Assembly (NCBI RefSeq): GCF_965225875.1
Contig: NZ_CBDDBS010000002.1
Location: forward strand, 2,046,001 to 2,110,000
Length of the DNA: 64,000 nt
Source of the DNA: Haliscomenobacter sp965225875
GTDB taxonomy: Bacteria > Bacteroidota > Bacteroidia > Chitinophagales > Saprospiraceae
Direction of reading: 5' to 3'
Shown here: in pieces, positions 18,401 to 27,151 of the stretch
Numbering within the stretch: position 1 is the first letter of the stretch
Layout: every line of letters starts with the position of its first letter
Made by a program: the position numbers and the translations under genes
The notes under the pieces: generated by a model
What the model was told of the DNA's origin: nothing
Databases searched by the model: none
Seen by the model: only the letters and a program-made list of their open reading frames with translations

Positions 18401-19978
18401 ATTTATAACTAATTCTTTTACATTTTCCTTAATGCCATTTATCACTTCATTACTTAAGAAATAGCCGGCTCTGGAAAATGGTTGCTCAATAATTTCAGCT
18501 AAAAATTCTTCGGTGTACCCTTCAATCTCTCTGTTAAAATGCCTTTCGAAATTGGAAGATAAAAGCTCTTTTGCTACAAGTTGGCTTAACATTTCTTTTC
18601 GCGAATCTTCTAAAGTATAAATAAAGGCAAAAGAATCCCTTTGACTTGCCGCATCTATGAAATCAATTAAAGGCAACCAATATTCAGCATAATTTTCATT
18701 GGAAAGAAAATCAATAACCTCCTCAAATTGGTCTATTCCAAAAATGAGCTTAAGGTTGGTTTGGCCTTGTTCTTTGAGAAGTGCTTTTTCAATAACCTCG
18801 ATTGCTCTTTTTACCCAAGATGGGCCAGTGATGGCACATATATCATTTATTTCACTATTGGACAACTGGATTTTAGATTGTTTTTCTATAAAAAGAAGAA
18901 TTTGTTGGTGGAGATTTTTCGGAATTGAGCTACCTGGAGAACTAGGGAAGTCAGTTGGGCGAAAAACAACAGTACGAAATTCTTGTCTAAAATTAGGTTT
19001 ATCAAAATGAGCTAATAGCCCAGCGCGAAGAAAAGAAGATTTCCCAGAACCGCTGCTACCAGTAAGGCGAATTACATTTGGTTCCCCATTTGTTTTAAAT
19101 AAATCAAGTAGCTTTTGACTTAGGCTTTCAATTTGGCTTTTTCTACCAAAAAAATTGTACGCGTCATGCACATCGTAATATTCCAAAAATTTGTAAGGAT
19201 TAATATTGGAACTGCTCTCATTCAATATCTTTTTAATCACCCATCTCTTAATGTCATCAACAATTTTATTTGGGTCATCGATTGGATTTTGATCAATATT
19301 TCTTTTGAGATAAATTGCACTCATGAAGTTTTTGACCATCATAGTCTGTCGGTCATATTTTTCTTTCCAATCATTAAAATCGTCACGGTGGGCATTCTCC
19401 ACCCTTAATCGATTGCCATTAAGTTTGACTTTATCCCTTGCAGATGGATTGATACTTTGGTCTGCAACTAAAGTAAATTTCAATTTGCTATCCTGTGAAC
19501 CGGAAGCATCCAGAAACTCAAACACTGTCCCCGTTAATGGGAAACAACCTGCATCGATGGCATTTCTTTCTTCTTCTGGATCAGCTGGCCAAGGATGAAG
19601 CAATTTGTACTGATGAGGAGGCTCTACCCAGGATTGGAAATCTTCAATAAATTGGTCAGCTTCAAAACTGCTTTCCAGGGGGTCACCTAAACGTTCTCCA
19701 ATCAGGGTTATTACGCCCAGGCATTTTTTATCACTTGGACGGGGTAAGTTTTTTTGCCAGGATTTCTTTTGGTCTACCCCTTCTTCCAAAGTGTCAATAT
19801 CCCAAGAAAATGGGTCAATATGTTGATTAGGGACAAGATTGTGAATGACAGCTCTTAGCATTGATTCAATTTCCATTCTTAAGGATTTCAAATCGCCCGG
19901 GCAAGCTATGAAAATAATTTCTTTTTCTAATTTTTTGAACCCTTCTGGGGTTACTACTGATTTTGTTGAAGAATCCAT
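15467..19978 (-). CDS. giant STAND NTPase with ankyrin repeats
   Basis: The protein has 1503 residues. Residues about 18-200 form an N-terminal domain whose start ('IIFIACPGDLKSLRMEIESML') resembles DUF4062-type effector domains. Residues about 270-500 form a STAND-type NTPase: 'FFGRKSQIESL', P-loop 'GSSGSGKSS' at 307-315, Walker B 'LIFGIDQFEE' at 411-420. A winged-helix-like part and 'RLVHEAVIRFWPEA' follow to about 700. Residues about 790-1250 hold ten or so ankyrin repeats ('GKTALHLAAENLHADVIQVLV', 'GKTPLMIAIENKKWDIGKQLL'). Residues 1300-1503 are an unrecognised C-terminal domain. The plan of effector, NTPase switch and repeat sensor is that of signal-transducing or anti-phage STAND proteins. 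The gene is visibly more AT-rich than its neighbours and lies beside an IS, suggesting horizontal transfer. Confidence 0.88.
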   Translation of the reverse strand: MDSSTKSVVTPEGFKKLEKEIIFIACPGDLKSLRMEIESMLRAVIHNLVPNQHIDPFSWDIDTLEEGVDQKKSWQKNLPRPSDKKCLGVITLIGERLGDPLESSFEADQFIEDFQSWVEPPHQYKLLHPWPADPEEERNAIDAGCFPLTGTVFEFLDASGSQDSKLKFTLVADQSINPSARDKVKLNGNRLRVENAHRDDFNDWKEKYDRQTMMVKNFMSAIYLKRNIDQNPIDDPNKIVDDIKRWVIKKILNESSSNINPYKFLEYYDVHDAYNFFGRKSQIESLSQKLLDLFKTNGEPNVIRLTGSSGSGKSSFLRAGLLAHFDKPNFRQEFRTVVFRPTDFPSSPGSSIPKNLHQQILLFIEKQSKIQLSNSEINDICAITGPSWVKRAIEVIEKALLKEQGQTNLKLIFGIDQFEEVIDFLSNENYAEYWLPLIDFIDAASQRDSFAFIYTLEDSRKEMLSQLVAKELLSSNFERHFNREIEGYTEEFLAEIIEQPFSRAGYFLSNEVINGIKENVKELVINESRTTAQSILPLIALMLSKLFDHIKENYQPKEVSTTETKEIPFSFSSGTNSFPGNDKIPLDNTIKDLIKLDKIIETEAKKAWSEVKKTIEAEFSDLDYFLQPLIGLSGIDLDQIQLHTYSDRPYIAEQQLSTSFEKHRLLVPSGKGFRLVHEAVIRFWPEALGWFEKRKGYLQEEQLFRKEAREWNRLGRPTEIDTTDQIDFATEVLNAYFRDWPASNKLSPDDEVLKAYCMLVFSKSKTPLKPTLHSGEPRAPHVCLAAAYGMDELLQKFEEIDPASLNAKSEKGKTPLLQASWFHAKTIKFLLDRGVPADQLPDGWPVIVTPIQTGNKEIFDLLLPFTPDEALTGKNGYSMLHYCASKNRIEMAKDLIYGRKLNPNKSDKYGMIPIHYAAMYGSYEIFQFLRKISDFKNKDNQESTILHLAAENGHVFLVKEIIGYPSFKSLINAVNKKGKTALHLAAENLHADVIQVLVNECELNQTTLSDDGKTPLHLLLDRAIDSNAENWDLLNKTLDFILSNKDLDPNIRDSSNYTPLGLAVKSGNLSVQRKLLHCKNLDASLPIKSKGETAIFVSFNIEDWESFRSFDQKASLFEDSAKDEKGNNVFHLTAIKKIPNDIIDWILSEDEGDINLENNDGKTPLMIAIENKKWDIGKQLLEKGADPMKHGKNRKPPIFLALEFDAEEAFLTELIKANPSQFTCTDYFGWTLLHRAVVFQETGWISWLKSNHVLEQLSTMEDKLGWLAFDLASPSFIEEMKMEQGNQAVQEVVSWDSKLKWVNINVRERKKLIEKIDPIDSHLKIDENTEFQKSYLHFYDPKEIEIIRIKSETWTKKGLIIYYLSNKKNIYRLKGDSPPIHEVNAKFNINIHSGNALDYLRFFCFFVRTGEGPFFIAEGPDLDEIPKSLTMEEKENLKKHLRPAVLTGLNEANGYLYAMASVFYSNAVFYADFKIHKSGWIEMIDDNPIIIDLSSSIYEPISL

Positions 19979-20056
19979 ATCTGTATAATTGAGGGGTGGG
20001 CATTATTTCAAAGCGCATATGCGTCGGTAGACGCCCAATCCCTATGATTTAAAAAA

Positions 20057-20167
20057 TTATCTATAATCACCAACTGAATGGTCAACAGGCCAATCATCAA
20101 AATTCAGAGACTCTATCAATTCCGCGATAAGGCAGTTGGTTTTCGTTTTGCAAATCAGAAATTTGCT
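20057..20167 (-). pseudogene. possible 3' remnant of a gene cut by the IS
   Basis: On the minus strand a frame runs from the left IS end to a TAA at 20057-20059 and reads as about 36 plausible residues, including 'LIAELIESLNFDDWPVDHS'. It has no start of its own; going upstream it hits a stop in the IS end. It could be the tail of a gene that once lay upstream of the STAND gene. I saw no matching coding frame on the other side of the IS, so this is weak. Confidence 0.3.
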
Positions 20168-20184
20168 TAATTAGTCGACCCTGA
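20168..20184 (+). repeat. IS left terminal inverted repeat
   Basis: 17 bp, the perfect inverse of 21685-21701. Confidence 0.85.
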
Positions 20185-20235
20185 GAAACCCTATTCCCCA
20201 ATAGGACTTGTTTAGAAGCTCTGTTGTGAAGAACT

Positions 20236-21567
20236 TCATCTCCAGCCCAAAATTGGCGTAGCGAAGCATCTAACGAGGCAGCACAAGCCCTCCCAGGTGT
20301 AAAAAATAAGTGCCCTGATCTCTCTGAGGCGGATTCTGAAGTTGTAAGCAGCGCCAGCCATCAAAGCATTGAAGGCATCCCCCAGGGTTCCGCTCAAGAA
20401 GTTACGCTCCAGGCCAAAATCGCTTTTCAGATGGCCAATGGTCGGTTCGATGGCGGCTCTGGATCGGAATAATTGTTGGAGTATTTTCTTCTCCTTTGCA
20501 CTCACCTTACTCGATCCGTTTGAAGGGATTAATACCTGTGTGTCCCCAATTTTGGACCGACCTTTTCCTCCTCGATCATAGATGACCTTTTTGGGCCGTT
20601 CGCCTCCCAAGGGCTTAACGATTCGTTCCAGTTGTTCCAGAGTAGGTTCAATCGTATCTCCATCATAGGGATTGCCCTCAAAGCACTTCATGGCTACAAT
20701 TACCCCTTTTTTTACTGTTCGGCTAACCGATACTTTGCAGCCAAACTCATACTTTTTATGCGCTTTACCTTTGGCAATACAACTCACCTGGGGTTCATGA
20801 ATGGAGTAGCACTTGTTTTTGTCGCTCCGCTTTTGCTTTAGTAGATCTTTAAAAAACGAGAGGTAAGGCGCATAATGTTCTCGTAATGAATCCGGTAATT
20901 CAGATTCCACCTCCCGCATTAAGCGCCCTGCAATGGTCCTTAATCGTTTCAGGGCAGCCCTTCGTTTTTGTTCAAGACCTTTCTGCCGACTGGGTACTGT
21001 GATCTGACGGCGCAGCCGCTTTTCTTCCTTGTCGTAGGTTTGCTTCAACTTAATTTCGCTGCTCTTGGCGATGCGACGAGTCCAAAACAGAATTTTTGAC
21101 GCTAATTTTTGATCAGTGGGATAGGTGATGTTTTTCTCCTGAACTGTGGTGTCCATTTGGACCATCTCCGCTTTTTCTTCCCCCTTGTGCACCTTCACAC
21201 TCAAGGTCAGGATTTTCTCCACTCCTGATTCGCCGACCCTTTTGCGGAACAGTACAAAATCGGTCGGATCGAATGGTTTCCGCTTTTGAAAATAGGTCTC
21301 ACCCGTGAAATATTGCCAATACGGATTCTCGATCCACCGCGCAATCACTGATTCATCCGACTCATTGAACAATTGCTTGAGGATAAGCAACCCAGCTATT
21401 TTTCGAATCGGAACGCTGGGACGACCTTGGTCAGCATAAAAAGGCGAAAGCTCCGCTTCCAGCCATTTCCAGTCTAGTTCTTTGGATAGAATCACCAGGT
21501 CATGATTCATATCGAGTAGCGTTTCGAGTCGTATTTCGCCTTTGCCAGGCCCTAAGCGTCCTAACAT
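20236..21567 (-). CDS. IS5-family transposase
   Basis: The protein has 443 residues. The N-terminal DUF772-type part reads 'FYADQGRPSVPIRKIAGLLI' and 'ESVIARWIENPYWQYFTGE'. The DDE catalytic core has its first Asp in 'MVQMDTTVQEKN', its second in 'KKVIYDRGGKGRSKIGDTQV' and the Glu in 'RSRAAIEPTIGHLKSDFGLERN'. The frame is intact and full-length for this group. It cuts and pastes the surrounding IS through its inverted repeats. Confidence 0.93.
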   Translation of the reverse strand: MLGRLGPGKGEIRLETLLDMNHDLVILSKELDWKWLEAELSPFYADQGRPSVPIRKIAGLLILKQLFNESDESVIARWIENPYWQYFTGETYFQKRKPFDPTDFVLFRKRVGESGVEKILTLSVKVHKGEEKAEMVQMDTTVQEKNITYPTDQKLASKILFWTRRIAKSSEIKLKQTYDKEEKRLRRQITVPSRQKGLEQKRRAALKRLRTIAGRLMREVESELPDSLREHYAPYLSFFKDLLKQKRSDKNKCYSIHEPQVSCIAKGKAHKKYEFGCKVSVSRTVKKGVIVAMKCFEGNPYDGDTIEPTLEQLERIVKPLGGERPKKVIYDRGGKGRSKIGDTQVLIPSNGSSKVSAKEKKILQQLFRSRAAIEPTIGHLKSDFGLERNFLSGTLGDAFNALMAGAAYNFRIRLREIRALIFYTWEGLCCLVRCFATPILGWR

Positions 21568-21664
21568 TTCTCCCAGTTTTTGACCTAAAACTCACGATTC
21601 TTAATAGAAATATACCGCTTTATTCTTAATATACAAATTCTATGCCTTTGATTTACAGCAAGGT

Positions 21665-21699
21665 ATTAGTCGATTCTGACTTCGTCAGGGTCGACTAAT
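21665..21699. terminator. hairpin at the right IS end
   Basis: Sixteen-base arms around a TTC loop pair fully if two G-T wobbles are allowed. It lies upstream of the transposase gene, so it could stop or shield transcripts entering from outside, as known for several IS elements. Confidence 0.55.
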
Positions 21700-21701
21700 T
21701 A
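21685..21701 (-). repeat. IS right terminal inverted repeat
   Basis: 17 bp, the perfect inverse of 20168-20184. Confidence 0.85.
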
Positions 21702-21860
21702 GAGAAAAAAGAGGTTCAATTTCCGATTTCTGGTGTCGAAAAGAAAACGCGTGCTTAAGGTATTTTTATTATGTTATTATACCAGTTGACAAAAAGATTG
21801 TTGAGATAGGTTGTGAACAGGCTTGGTATTTGCATAAAGCGCAGAGTTAGAGATTAAGCC

Positions 21861-23714
21861 CTACTCTCGCTCCAGCCCCCGAATCCGCCGTTGTTTCCCA
21901 ATCTTCGCAATTTTATTCCACAAATCCCCCGCATCCTGGATACTGGAGAAAGTGTAATACAATAATCCAAACCCAATGATGAGCATGGCCAAGACAAAAA
22001 AGGTCATAAAAACCTGTAAGCCCATCAAAAAGACTATGCCAAATTTATCCATTTGTTTAGCTGGCAAATTGACGATCCAATTGACTACATCCAAGAAAAA
22101 GCCCACTACGCCAGTATGCATCAAACCCAGGAAAAACATTCCGGTAACCATCATAATCAGGGATAGCCCCCACATCTTGCCGAACTGCGGCATGCTGAGC
22201 GAGAATGCCCGCTGGATACCTTTAAATGGGTTACCCTTAGCTTCCCGTTGAGTGACAAAAATCCATAGGATAGAAAGAGGGACAGCCAAACTGCCAATGA
22301 GCCAGGTGATCCCACCCGGAGCATAAAACAGCAGCAACAACGCAGCTGTTCCTGGCACTGCAGCCAACAAATCGATCCCCAGTTTTCCCCAACTTGGCCA
22401 GGTGGCGTCACTGTCGCGAATCATCAGGCGATTGATTCCCGTGGTCAGGATCAATACACAAAGCCCCATAAAAACAGGCAACAAGGGCAGGTGCTCATTG
22501 AAAATTATGGCATCAAAATCGTCGAGAAAATCGAACCAATTGGTAGGTAAATTAAAAATTTCATCATTGATGGCCGAACTGCTCGAGAAGACCAACAGGC
22601 AATACAAAACAGTGCAGCCAAATATCAACAAAAACACCGATCGCAGGTGATTGCGCATAAACAAAAACGCTTCCGTAAAAATCTCCCCATTGCGTTTGAT
22701 GCTATGATAGTTGATTTTTAGGTTGAGGTCAGGCGTTAGATCGGCGCTGTGCAGTGGCGGAGCAAAGCCAATCCGGGCTTTTAAAGCGGGATACCACAAG
22801 AAATAACTCAGCACAAAAAACAGGGAAATCAGGATAAAAATGCCCCGAATCAATTGGGGCGCATCGGTATTGCGCGTCAAATAGCCTTCGATGATGCCTG
22901 CCAAAATAATCAGGGGTGCGATGCCAATCATCATTTTCATCCCCCTGCGGGCGGAGAGTTGGAAGGATCGATCCCGTGCATACGTATCCGGGAAGGCCAG
23001 GCCTCGCCCCATGGTGATGCCCGCTGCTCCAGCTACAATGATGCAGGATATCTCGATGGTGCCATGAATCCAGATGGTGAGAAAAGATTCCCAAAACAAA
23101 CCCCGTTCGATGAAAAAATACTGGAAAACACCGACCATAATGCCGTTGAAAATCAACACAATCAAGGATCCTGCTCCAATAAACACCCCGGTTAAAAAGG
23201 TCAAAAGCGCTACCATCAGGTTGTTCAGCGTGATGCCTAAAGACATGTTGAACATCCCTTTTTGCTTGTACACCGCCATGGGGTCGCCATTTTTGATGTT
23301 GGTTTCGGTCATGTCCACATAGCTTCCCCCCAAAATGATTTCCGGAAAATCCGGGTCCATTGCACAGGAAAGTACTCCAATGCCAAAAGCCAACACAAAC
23401 ACCAAAAAAGCAATCAACATGTCACGCCGCGCTTCGTAGTACAACTGCGGCAATTCTTCGGTCCAAAAATGTTTGAAAGCGCGCCAGGGCGAGGTGGGAC
23501 TCTTGTGAACGTCGTGAAAAATCCGTTGCGCCAGACCATTGAGGTAGACCCGCACCGACCGATTAGGGTAAAAAGTACGCGAATAGGACAAGTCGTCCGT
23601 AATCTGTACAAACAGGTCGTTGAGTTTGTCGGGGTCTTTGTATTCATCCTCCAGGATGTTTTCAAACTCGCCCCATTTTTCCTTATTCTGCTGAATAAAT
23701 TGGGTCTCGCGCAT
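21861..23714 (-). CDS. SpoIIM-family (DUF95) membrane protein
   Basis: The protein has 617 residues. A cytosolic N-terminus of about 100 residues ('DDLSYSRTFYPNRSVRVYLNG') is typical of the bacterial SpoIIM/DUF95 family. The first membrane block has 'FLTGVFIGAGSLIVLIFNGI' and 'WIHGTIEISCIIVAGAAGI', the family signature. A second block with six or so helices follows, so the protein is about twice the size of sporulation SpoIIM. Bacteroidota do not sporulate; here the family usually accompanies RDD-domain and MoxR genes, which are absent from this window. The role is unknown. Confidence 0.85.
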   Translation of the reverse strand: MRETQFIQQNKEKWGEFENILEDEYKDPDKLNDLFVQITDDLSYSRTFYPNRSVRVYLNGLAQRIFHDVHKSPTSPWRAFKHFWTEELPQLYYEARRDMLIAFLVFVLAFGIGVLSCAMDPDFPEIILGGSYVDMTETNIKNGDPMAVYKQKGMFNMSLGITLNNLMVALLTFLTGVFIGAGSLIVLIFNGIMVGVFQYFFIERGLFWESFLTIWIHGTIEISCIIVAGAAGITMGRGLAFPDTYARDRSFQLSARRGMKMMIGIAPLIILAGIIEGYLTRNTDAPQLIRGIFILISLFFVLSYFLWYPALKARIGFAPPLHSADLTPDLNLKINYHSIKRNGEIFTEAFLFMRNHLRSVFLLIFGCTVLYCLLVFSSSSAINDEIFNLPTNWFDFLDDFDAIIFNEHLPLLPVFMGLCVLILTTGINRLMIRDSDATWPSWGKLGIDLLAAVPGTAALLLLFYAPGGITWLIGSLAVPLSILWIFVTQREAKGNPFKGIQRAFSLSMPQFGKMWGLSLIMMVTGMFFLGLMHTGVVGFFLDVVNWIVNLPAKQMDKFGIVFLMGLQVFMTFFVLAMLIIGFGLLYYTFSSIQDAGDLWNKIAKIGKQRRIRGLERE

Positions 23715-23815
23715 AATTGGGCTTTACGAGGGGCATTTTACGAAAAAAATGGGAAAGATGTTACACGGAGGATCAGATTTAAGTACAAAAGAGCCGTTGG
23801 ATTACAATTTTTCAC

Positions 23816-23943
23816 AAGCGACATTTTTTTTAGCACAAAGGACACCAAGAGAGGCACAAAGGGCACAAAGTTAGACGTTGACAACGCGTTGCTTTGTGCC
23901 CTCTGTGTCCATTTGTGTATTCTCTGTGCTAAAAAAGCCGCTT
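23816..23943. repeat. hairpin repeat B, copy 1 ('cacaaagg' type)
   Basis: Two long imperfect arms built from cacaaag units (about 23830-23871 and 23892-23936) pair around a central gttgacaacgcgttg. The left foot 'aagcgacattttttt' and inner 'agttagacgttgac' recur at 44755-44823. It lies between two leftward genes. Confidence 0.75.
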
Positions 23944-23956
23944 TGGTTTTCAGTGA

Positions 23957-25045
23957 TCACTGACCATTAACCCTCACCGTGAAATTTTGACCAAGTAACA
24001 CCGGCGGGCAAATCGACTTCACCTCCGTAAAATCGATGTAAAAATCGCCACCATTCGGGTCCTGATTGTACACCCACACCCAGTTGTTGAGCGTAGCGCC
24101 GTCGGATACGATGGTCAGTTTTTCCCACTGGTTTACCTTGGTGCTCATCACGGCCTGACTGGTAAAACCATCCTTGCCCAGGCCCAATTGCACCTGGCCT
24201 TTCATCACGTATACCCAGGCCGTAACCACTACTTTTTTCACTCCATTGGGATTGAATACCTGGAATACACCACCTTCATTGCCGAGGGTACGTACCAGCA
24301 GCATTCGGCCACCGTCGGGGCCATTGGAGCCAATCAAGCCGGTGTACACAAATGCACCTGCGTTGTTGTTGTGTGCTCGCCATTCTTTAGCAGCGGAAGG
24401 AACGCCACCTGCAGGCATTGGACCTACGTGGTTCATTCCAAGGCCGATAGGGCCTACTTCTGAAAAACTGTTGTTGAGGGTAAAAATATCGGGCGTGCAG
24501 GTAGGTTCAACCTCCACAAAGTCGACAAAAAACAAGCCGCCATTCGGGTTTTGGTTGTAAACCCATACCCAGTTGTTGAGCTTGGTGCCGTCAGTGACGA
24601 AGCTGAGTTTTTCCCACTTATTGGTTGGGCCTACCGAAACAGCCTGGCTTGTAAAACCATCAACTCCCACGCCCAATTGGACCTGGCCCGTGACCACTTT
24701 CACATACGCCGTAACGATTACTTTTTTGTGGCCATTGGGGTTGAATTTTTGGAACACCCCACTTTCGTTGCCGCCACAGCGGATTTCGATCATTCGAGGG
24801 GCGTTTGGCCCATCGGAAGGCAACATGCGGGAACTCAAAGGGGCATTGTTGTTGCTGGTGTGCAAAAACCAGGACTTAGCAGGGGATTCAAATGGTGCAG
24901 GCGCGCCAGGCAAATTGACCAGAACACCGTTGGCGCCAACAACTTCAAAATTGGGGTTTTGTACCAAATTAGCTGCAATCAAAGGCAGCAACATCAAACT
25001 AAACAGAACAGTGCAGAAATAGGAAAGGAACAATTGTGGTTTCAT
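23957..25045 (-). CDS. secreted protein with two tandem beta-sandwich modules
   Basis: The protein has 362 residues with a signal peptide (about 1-25). Two tandem copies of a module of about 160 residues follow, each with 'NESGVFQKFNPNGHKKVIVTA' or 'NEGGVFQVFNPNGVKKVVVTA', 'GQVQLG', 'DGFTSQAV', 'WEKL' and 'LNNWVWVYNQ.PNGG'. These resemble galactose-binding-like carbohydrate-binding modules. No catalytic domain or T9SS tail is seen, so it may bind a polysaccharide at the surface or in the periplasm; ligand unknown. The two copies are similar enough to indicate a recent internal duplication. Confidence 0.8.
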   Translation of the reverse strand: MKPQLFLSYFCTVLFSLMLLPLIAANLVQNPNFEVVGANGVLVNLPGAPAPFESPAKSWFLHTSNNNAPLSSRMLPSDGPNAPRMIEIRCGGNESGVFQKFNPNGHKKVIVTAYVKVVTGQVQLGVGVDGFTSQAVSVGPTNKWEKLSFVTDGTKLNNWVWVYNQNPNGGLFFVDFVEVEPTCTPDIFTLNNSFSEVGPIGLGMNHVGPMPAGGVPSAAKEWRAHNNNAGAFVYTGLIGSNGPDGGRMLLVRTLGNEGGVFQVFNPNGVKKVVVTAWVYVMKGQVQLGLGKDGFTSQAVMSTKVNQWEKLTIVSDGATLNNWVWVYNQDPNGGDFYIDFTEVKSICPPVLLGQNFTVRVNGQ

Positions 25046-25224
25046 GATAATGGGTTTTAGGTGTTTTCCCTAAGGTGTTTTTAACCCAGACACATGTTCC
25101 AGCATAGTTCAAATTTTTTCAAAAAAAATCCCGAACCCTACCTTTCGGCAAAATTCGGGAAGTGTTTTATAAGCGATCAGCAGTCAGCCATGAGCCGGCA
25201 GCAATCAGCTTTCGACTGTGAGGG

Positions 25225-26946
25225 TTATTCAACCACAAAGCGGATGTATTCGCCATTTTCGGCTTGTAGTACGTACATACCCTTGGCAAAACCATGTACT
25301 TCCACCTGATCTACTTTTTGGAAACGCCGCACCCATTGCCCCATTACATTGTACACATTGCCACTCAGCACTTTGCTGAAATAAAGACGTTCGCGGGCTG
25401 GGTTCGGGTATACCTTAAAACTGTGAGCAGGACGCCCAATTTCGCGGGTACCCACCGTCAACTTGTATACACCCGGCGAAGCCAAAATCGCTACACTATT
25501 GACAGACTTACCCGTTTCAGTCAGGGAGGCCAGCCAATTGCTACCCACATTGTTGTCGGAGTTGGCGTTGCTTAGTTCCAGGGAGGGACCAGTGCCATCA
25601 GGAGTGACTGGCCAGGGGGCTGCGTCGTCGTAATTGACTGAATCCAGCACCACCCCTGCGGAGTTGGACAAAACGATGGCCGCGCCATTGTTGTTCAAAA
25701 AACCAGTACCCCACTGCTGGAAGCTTTTGCCATAAAAACGTCCTGCCCGCAGTGAATCCGAAGCAATGATGTACAGTCCTTTGGCAGGCAACGTATATAC
25801 CCCCAGCACCCCATTGGCACTGCGCGAAAGGCGCAAACCACCCATTGGAATGGCCTGGTTGCTGCGGTTGTAAATTTCGATGAACTCAAGGGAATCGGTA
25901 CCCGTTCCGGCATTGTACATGATTTCAGAAATGACCAGGTCTTCACCCGTGTAGCCATTCCACAACAAAGGGCTGGATACAAAAGTGGTGCTCATGGTAT
26001 TCGGAGTTGGAGCCAGGTCCACCAAACCTTTGACACTCAAGCGGTAAATGACACCATTGCTCAATGGGCTGGCGGTCGTCAGGGTGACACTGCGCCCTGC
26101 CGAATCGTAGGCTATATTGCCGATGGCCAGGCTGGGTTCAAGGCTGTAATTGGCTGAATTAGTCGCCGAAGCGCGGGTAACTACTTCGCTGATCAAAACC
26201 TGAATGGTATTGGCACTGCGCAAAACCGCTGAAGAAACTACTGGAGGGTTGGTGTCCGTCCCAGCTGCTCCAATCACAAAGGCAGTGGTATTAAAAGGCA
26301 AATCGGGAACGATCCCATCCTTGGATTGGTCGCCGCCAGCATCCTGAGAATCCCAATTGTTCAGATCGTTGATAGCGGCCAAATATCCTGCTTTATCCAA
26401 GCCCGAACGTGGCCCTTTGTACTGCGCCACATCGGCTCCAGCTTTCAGCAAAAGTGCACTTGTCCCCGCAATCAAACCAGTACCATCCAGCGAACCTGCG
26501 GCGGTGGCAATGGTACCATTGGTGACCATGTGCAAAAAAGTAGTAGGTGTATTGGCATCCGTGCCGAGGTAAAAAAAGATGGCCTCATCGGTTGCGGCCA
26601 AACCACGGTTACCCGTTCCTACTTGTACAATCGTGCCAATGCTTGCAGCCATGGTTGTAGAAAGGTCGGAAAAAACGATCACTGTTCCAGCCGGGATAGC
26701 GGCACTTCCCGTACTCCAGGCCAAAGTACTTTCAATAACATCGCGAAAGGCAGTACCCGACCACTCGTCGTCGCGGATGTAAATGGTGCGATCAGCCGGG
26801 ATTTCAGCCAGGGTAATGATGGCCAAATCGTCGTTGCCATCGGCATTAAAACCAATGATGGCCAAATCGCCAGCTACCTGGGCATTGAGCTGAAACACGG
26901 TCAGCAAAATGCTCAGGATAAAAGATAAGCGTAAGAATGTTGACAT
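25225..26946 (-). CDS. lamin-tail-domain protein with T9SS sorting signal
   Basis: The protein has 573 residues with a signal peptide ending near 'LNAQ'. Residues about 25-220 form a domain seen in secreted Bacteroidota proteins ('AGDLAIIGFNADGNDDLAIITL'). An Ig-like stretch follows ('TNPPVVSSAVLRSANTIQV'), then a lamin-tail domain ('VISEIMYNAGTGTDSLEFIEIYN', residues about 335-470). The end ('FKVYPNPARERLYF', 'VYNVMGQWV', 'KGMYVLQ') is a type A C-terminal sorting domain, so the protein should leave through the type IX system and be anchored or released. The function of the passenger is unknown. Confidence 0.88.
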   Translation of the reverse strand: MSTFLRLSFILSILLTVFQLNAQVAGDLAIIGFNADGNDDLAIITLAEIPADRTIYIRDDEWSGTAFRDVIESTLAWSTGSAAIPAGTVIVFSDLSTTMAASIGTIVQVGTGNRGLAATDEAIFFYLGTDANTPTTFLHMVTNGTIATAAGSLDGTGLIAGTSALLLKAGADVAQYKGPRSGLDKAGYLAAINDLNNWDSQDAGGDQSKDGIVPDLPFNTTAFVIGAAGTDTNPPVVSSAVLRSANTIQVLISEVVTRASATNSANYSLEPSLAIGNIAYDSAGRSVTLTTASPLSNGVIYRLSVKGLVDLAPTPNTMSTTFVSSPLLWNGYTGEDLVISEIMYNAGTGTDSLEFIEIYNRSNQAIPMGGLRLSRSANGVLGVYTLPAKGLYIIASDSLRAGRFYGKSFQQWGTGFLNNNGAAIVLSNSAGVVLDSVNYDDAAPWPVTPDGTGPSLELSNANSDNNVGSNWLASLTETGKSVNSVAILASPGVYKLTVGTREIGRPAHSFKVYPNPARERLYFSKVLSGNVYNVMGQWVRRFQKVDQVEVHGFAKGMYVLQAENGEYIRFVVE

Positions 26947-27081
26947 ATCACATAAATTGGTTGGTAAATTGTAGGTAATTGCGACTCGGATGATAGTAGG
27001 ACTGATTCTTGAAGCAAAAATAAGCTAAAAATAATTTGGCATTAGCCAAAAAAAGTAGCCACTCTTACACCGTCATGAATC

Positions 27082-27126
27082 AGCCCTGAAAGGGCGCCAT
27101 CTCTCAAAAAAGGGCGCAGCCCTTTT
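27082..27126 (-). terminator. two-hairpin terminator after the haem/propeller gene
   Basis: GCCCT-gaa-AGGGC at 27082-27094 is followed by an 8-bp stem (27108-27115 with 27119-27126) flanked by A and T runs. It lies downstream of the leftward gene at 27152. Confidence 0.65.
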
Positions 27127-27151
27127 ATTGTACCCAGCACCCCAGCCCCAC

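Larger units (their letters stand above)
20168..21701 (-). mobile_element. IS5-family insertion sequence
   Basis: The element is 1534 bp long and bounded by perfect 17-bp terminal inverted repeats (20168-20184 and 21685-21701; TAATTAGTCGACCCTGA). It holds one transposase gene with no frameshift, so it may be active. A target duplication cannot be fixed because the outermost bases are themselves TA-rich. The right end also forms a hairpin at 21665-21699. Confidence 0.88.
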
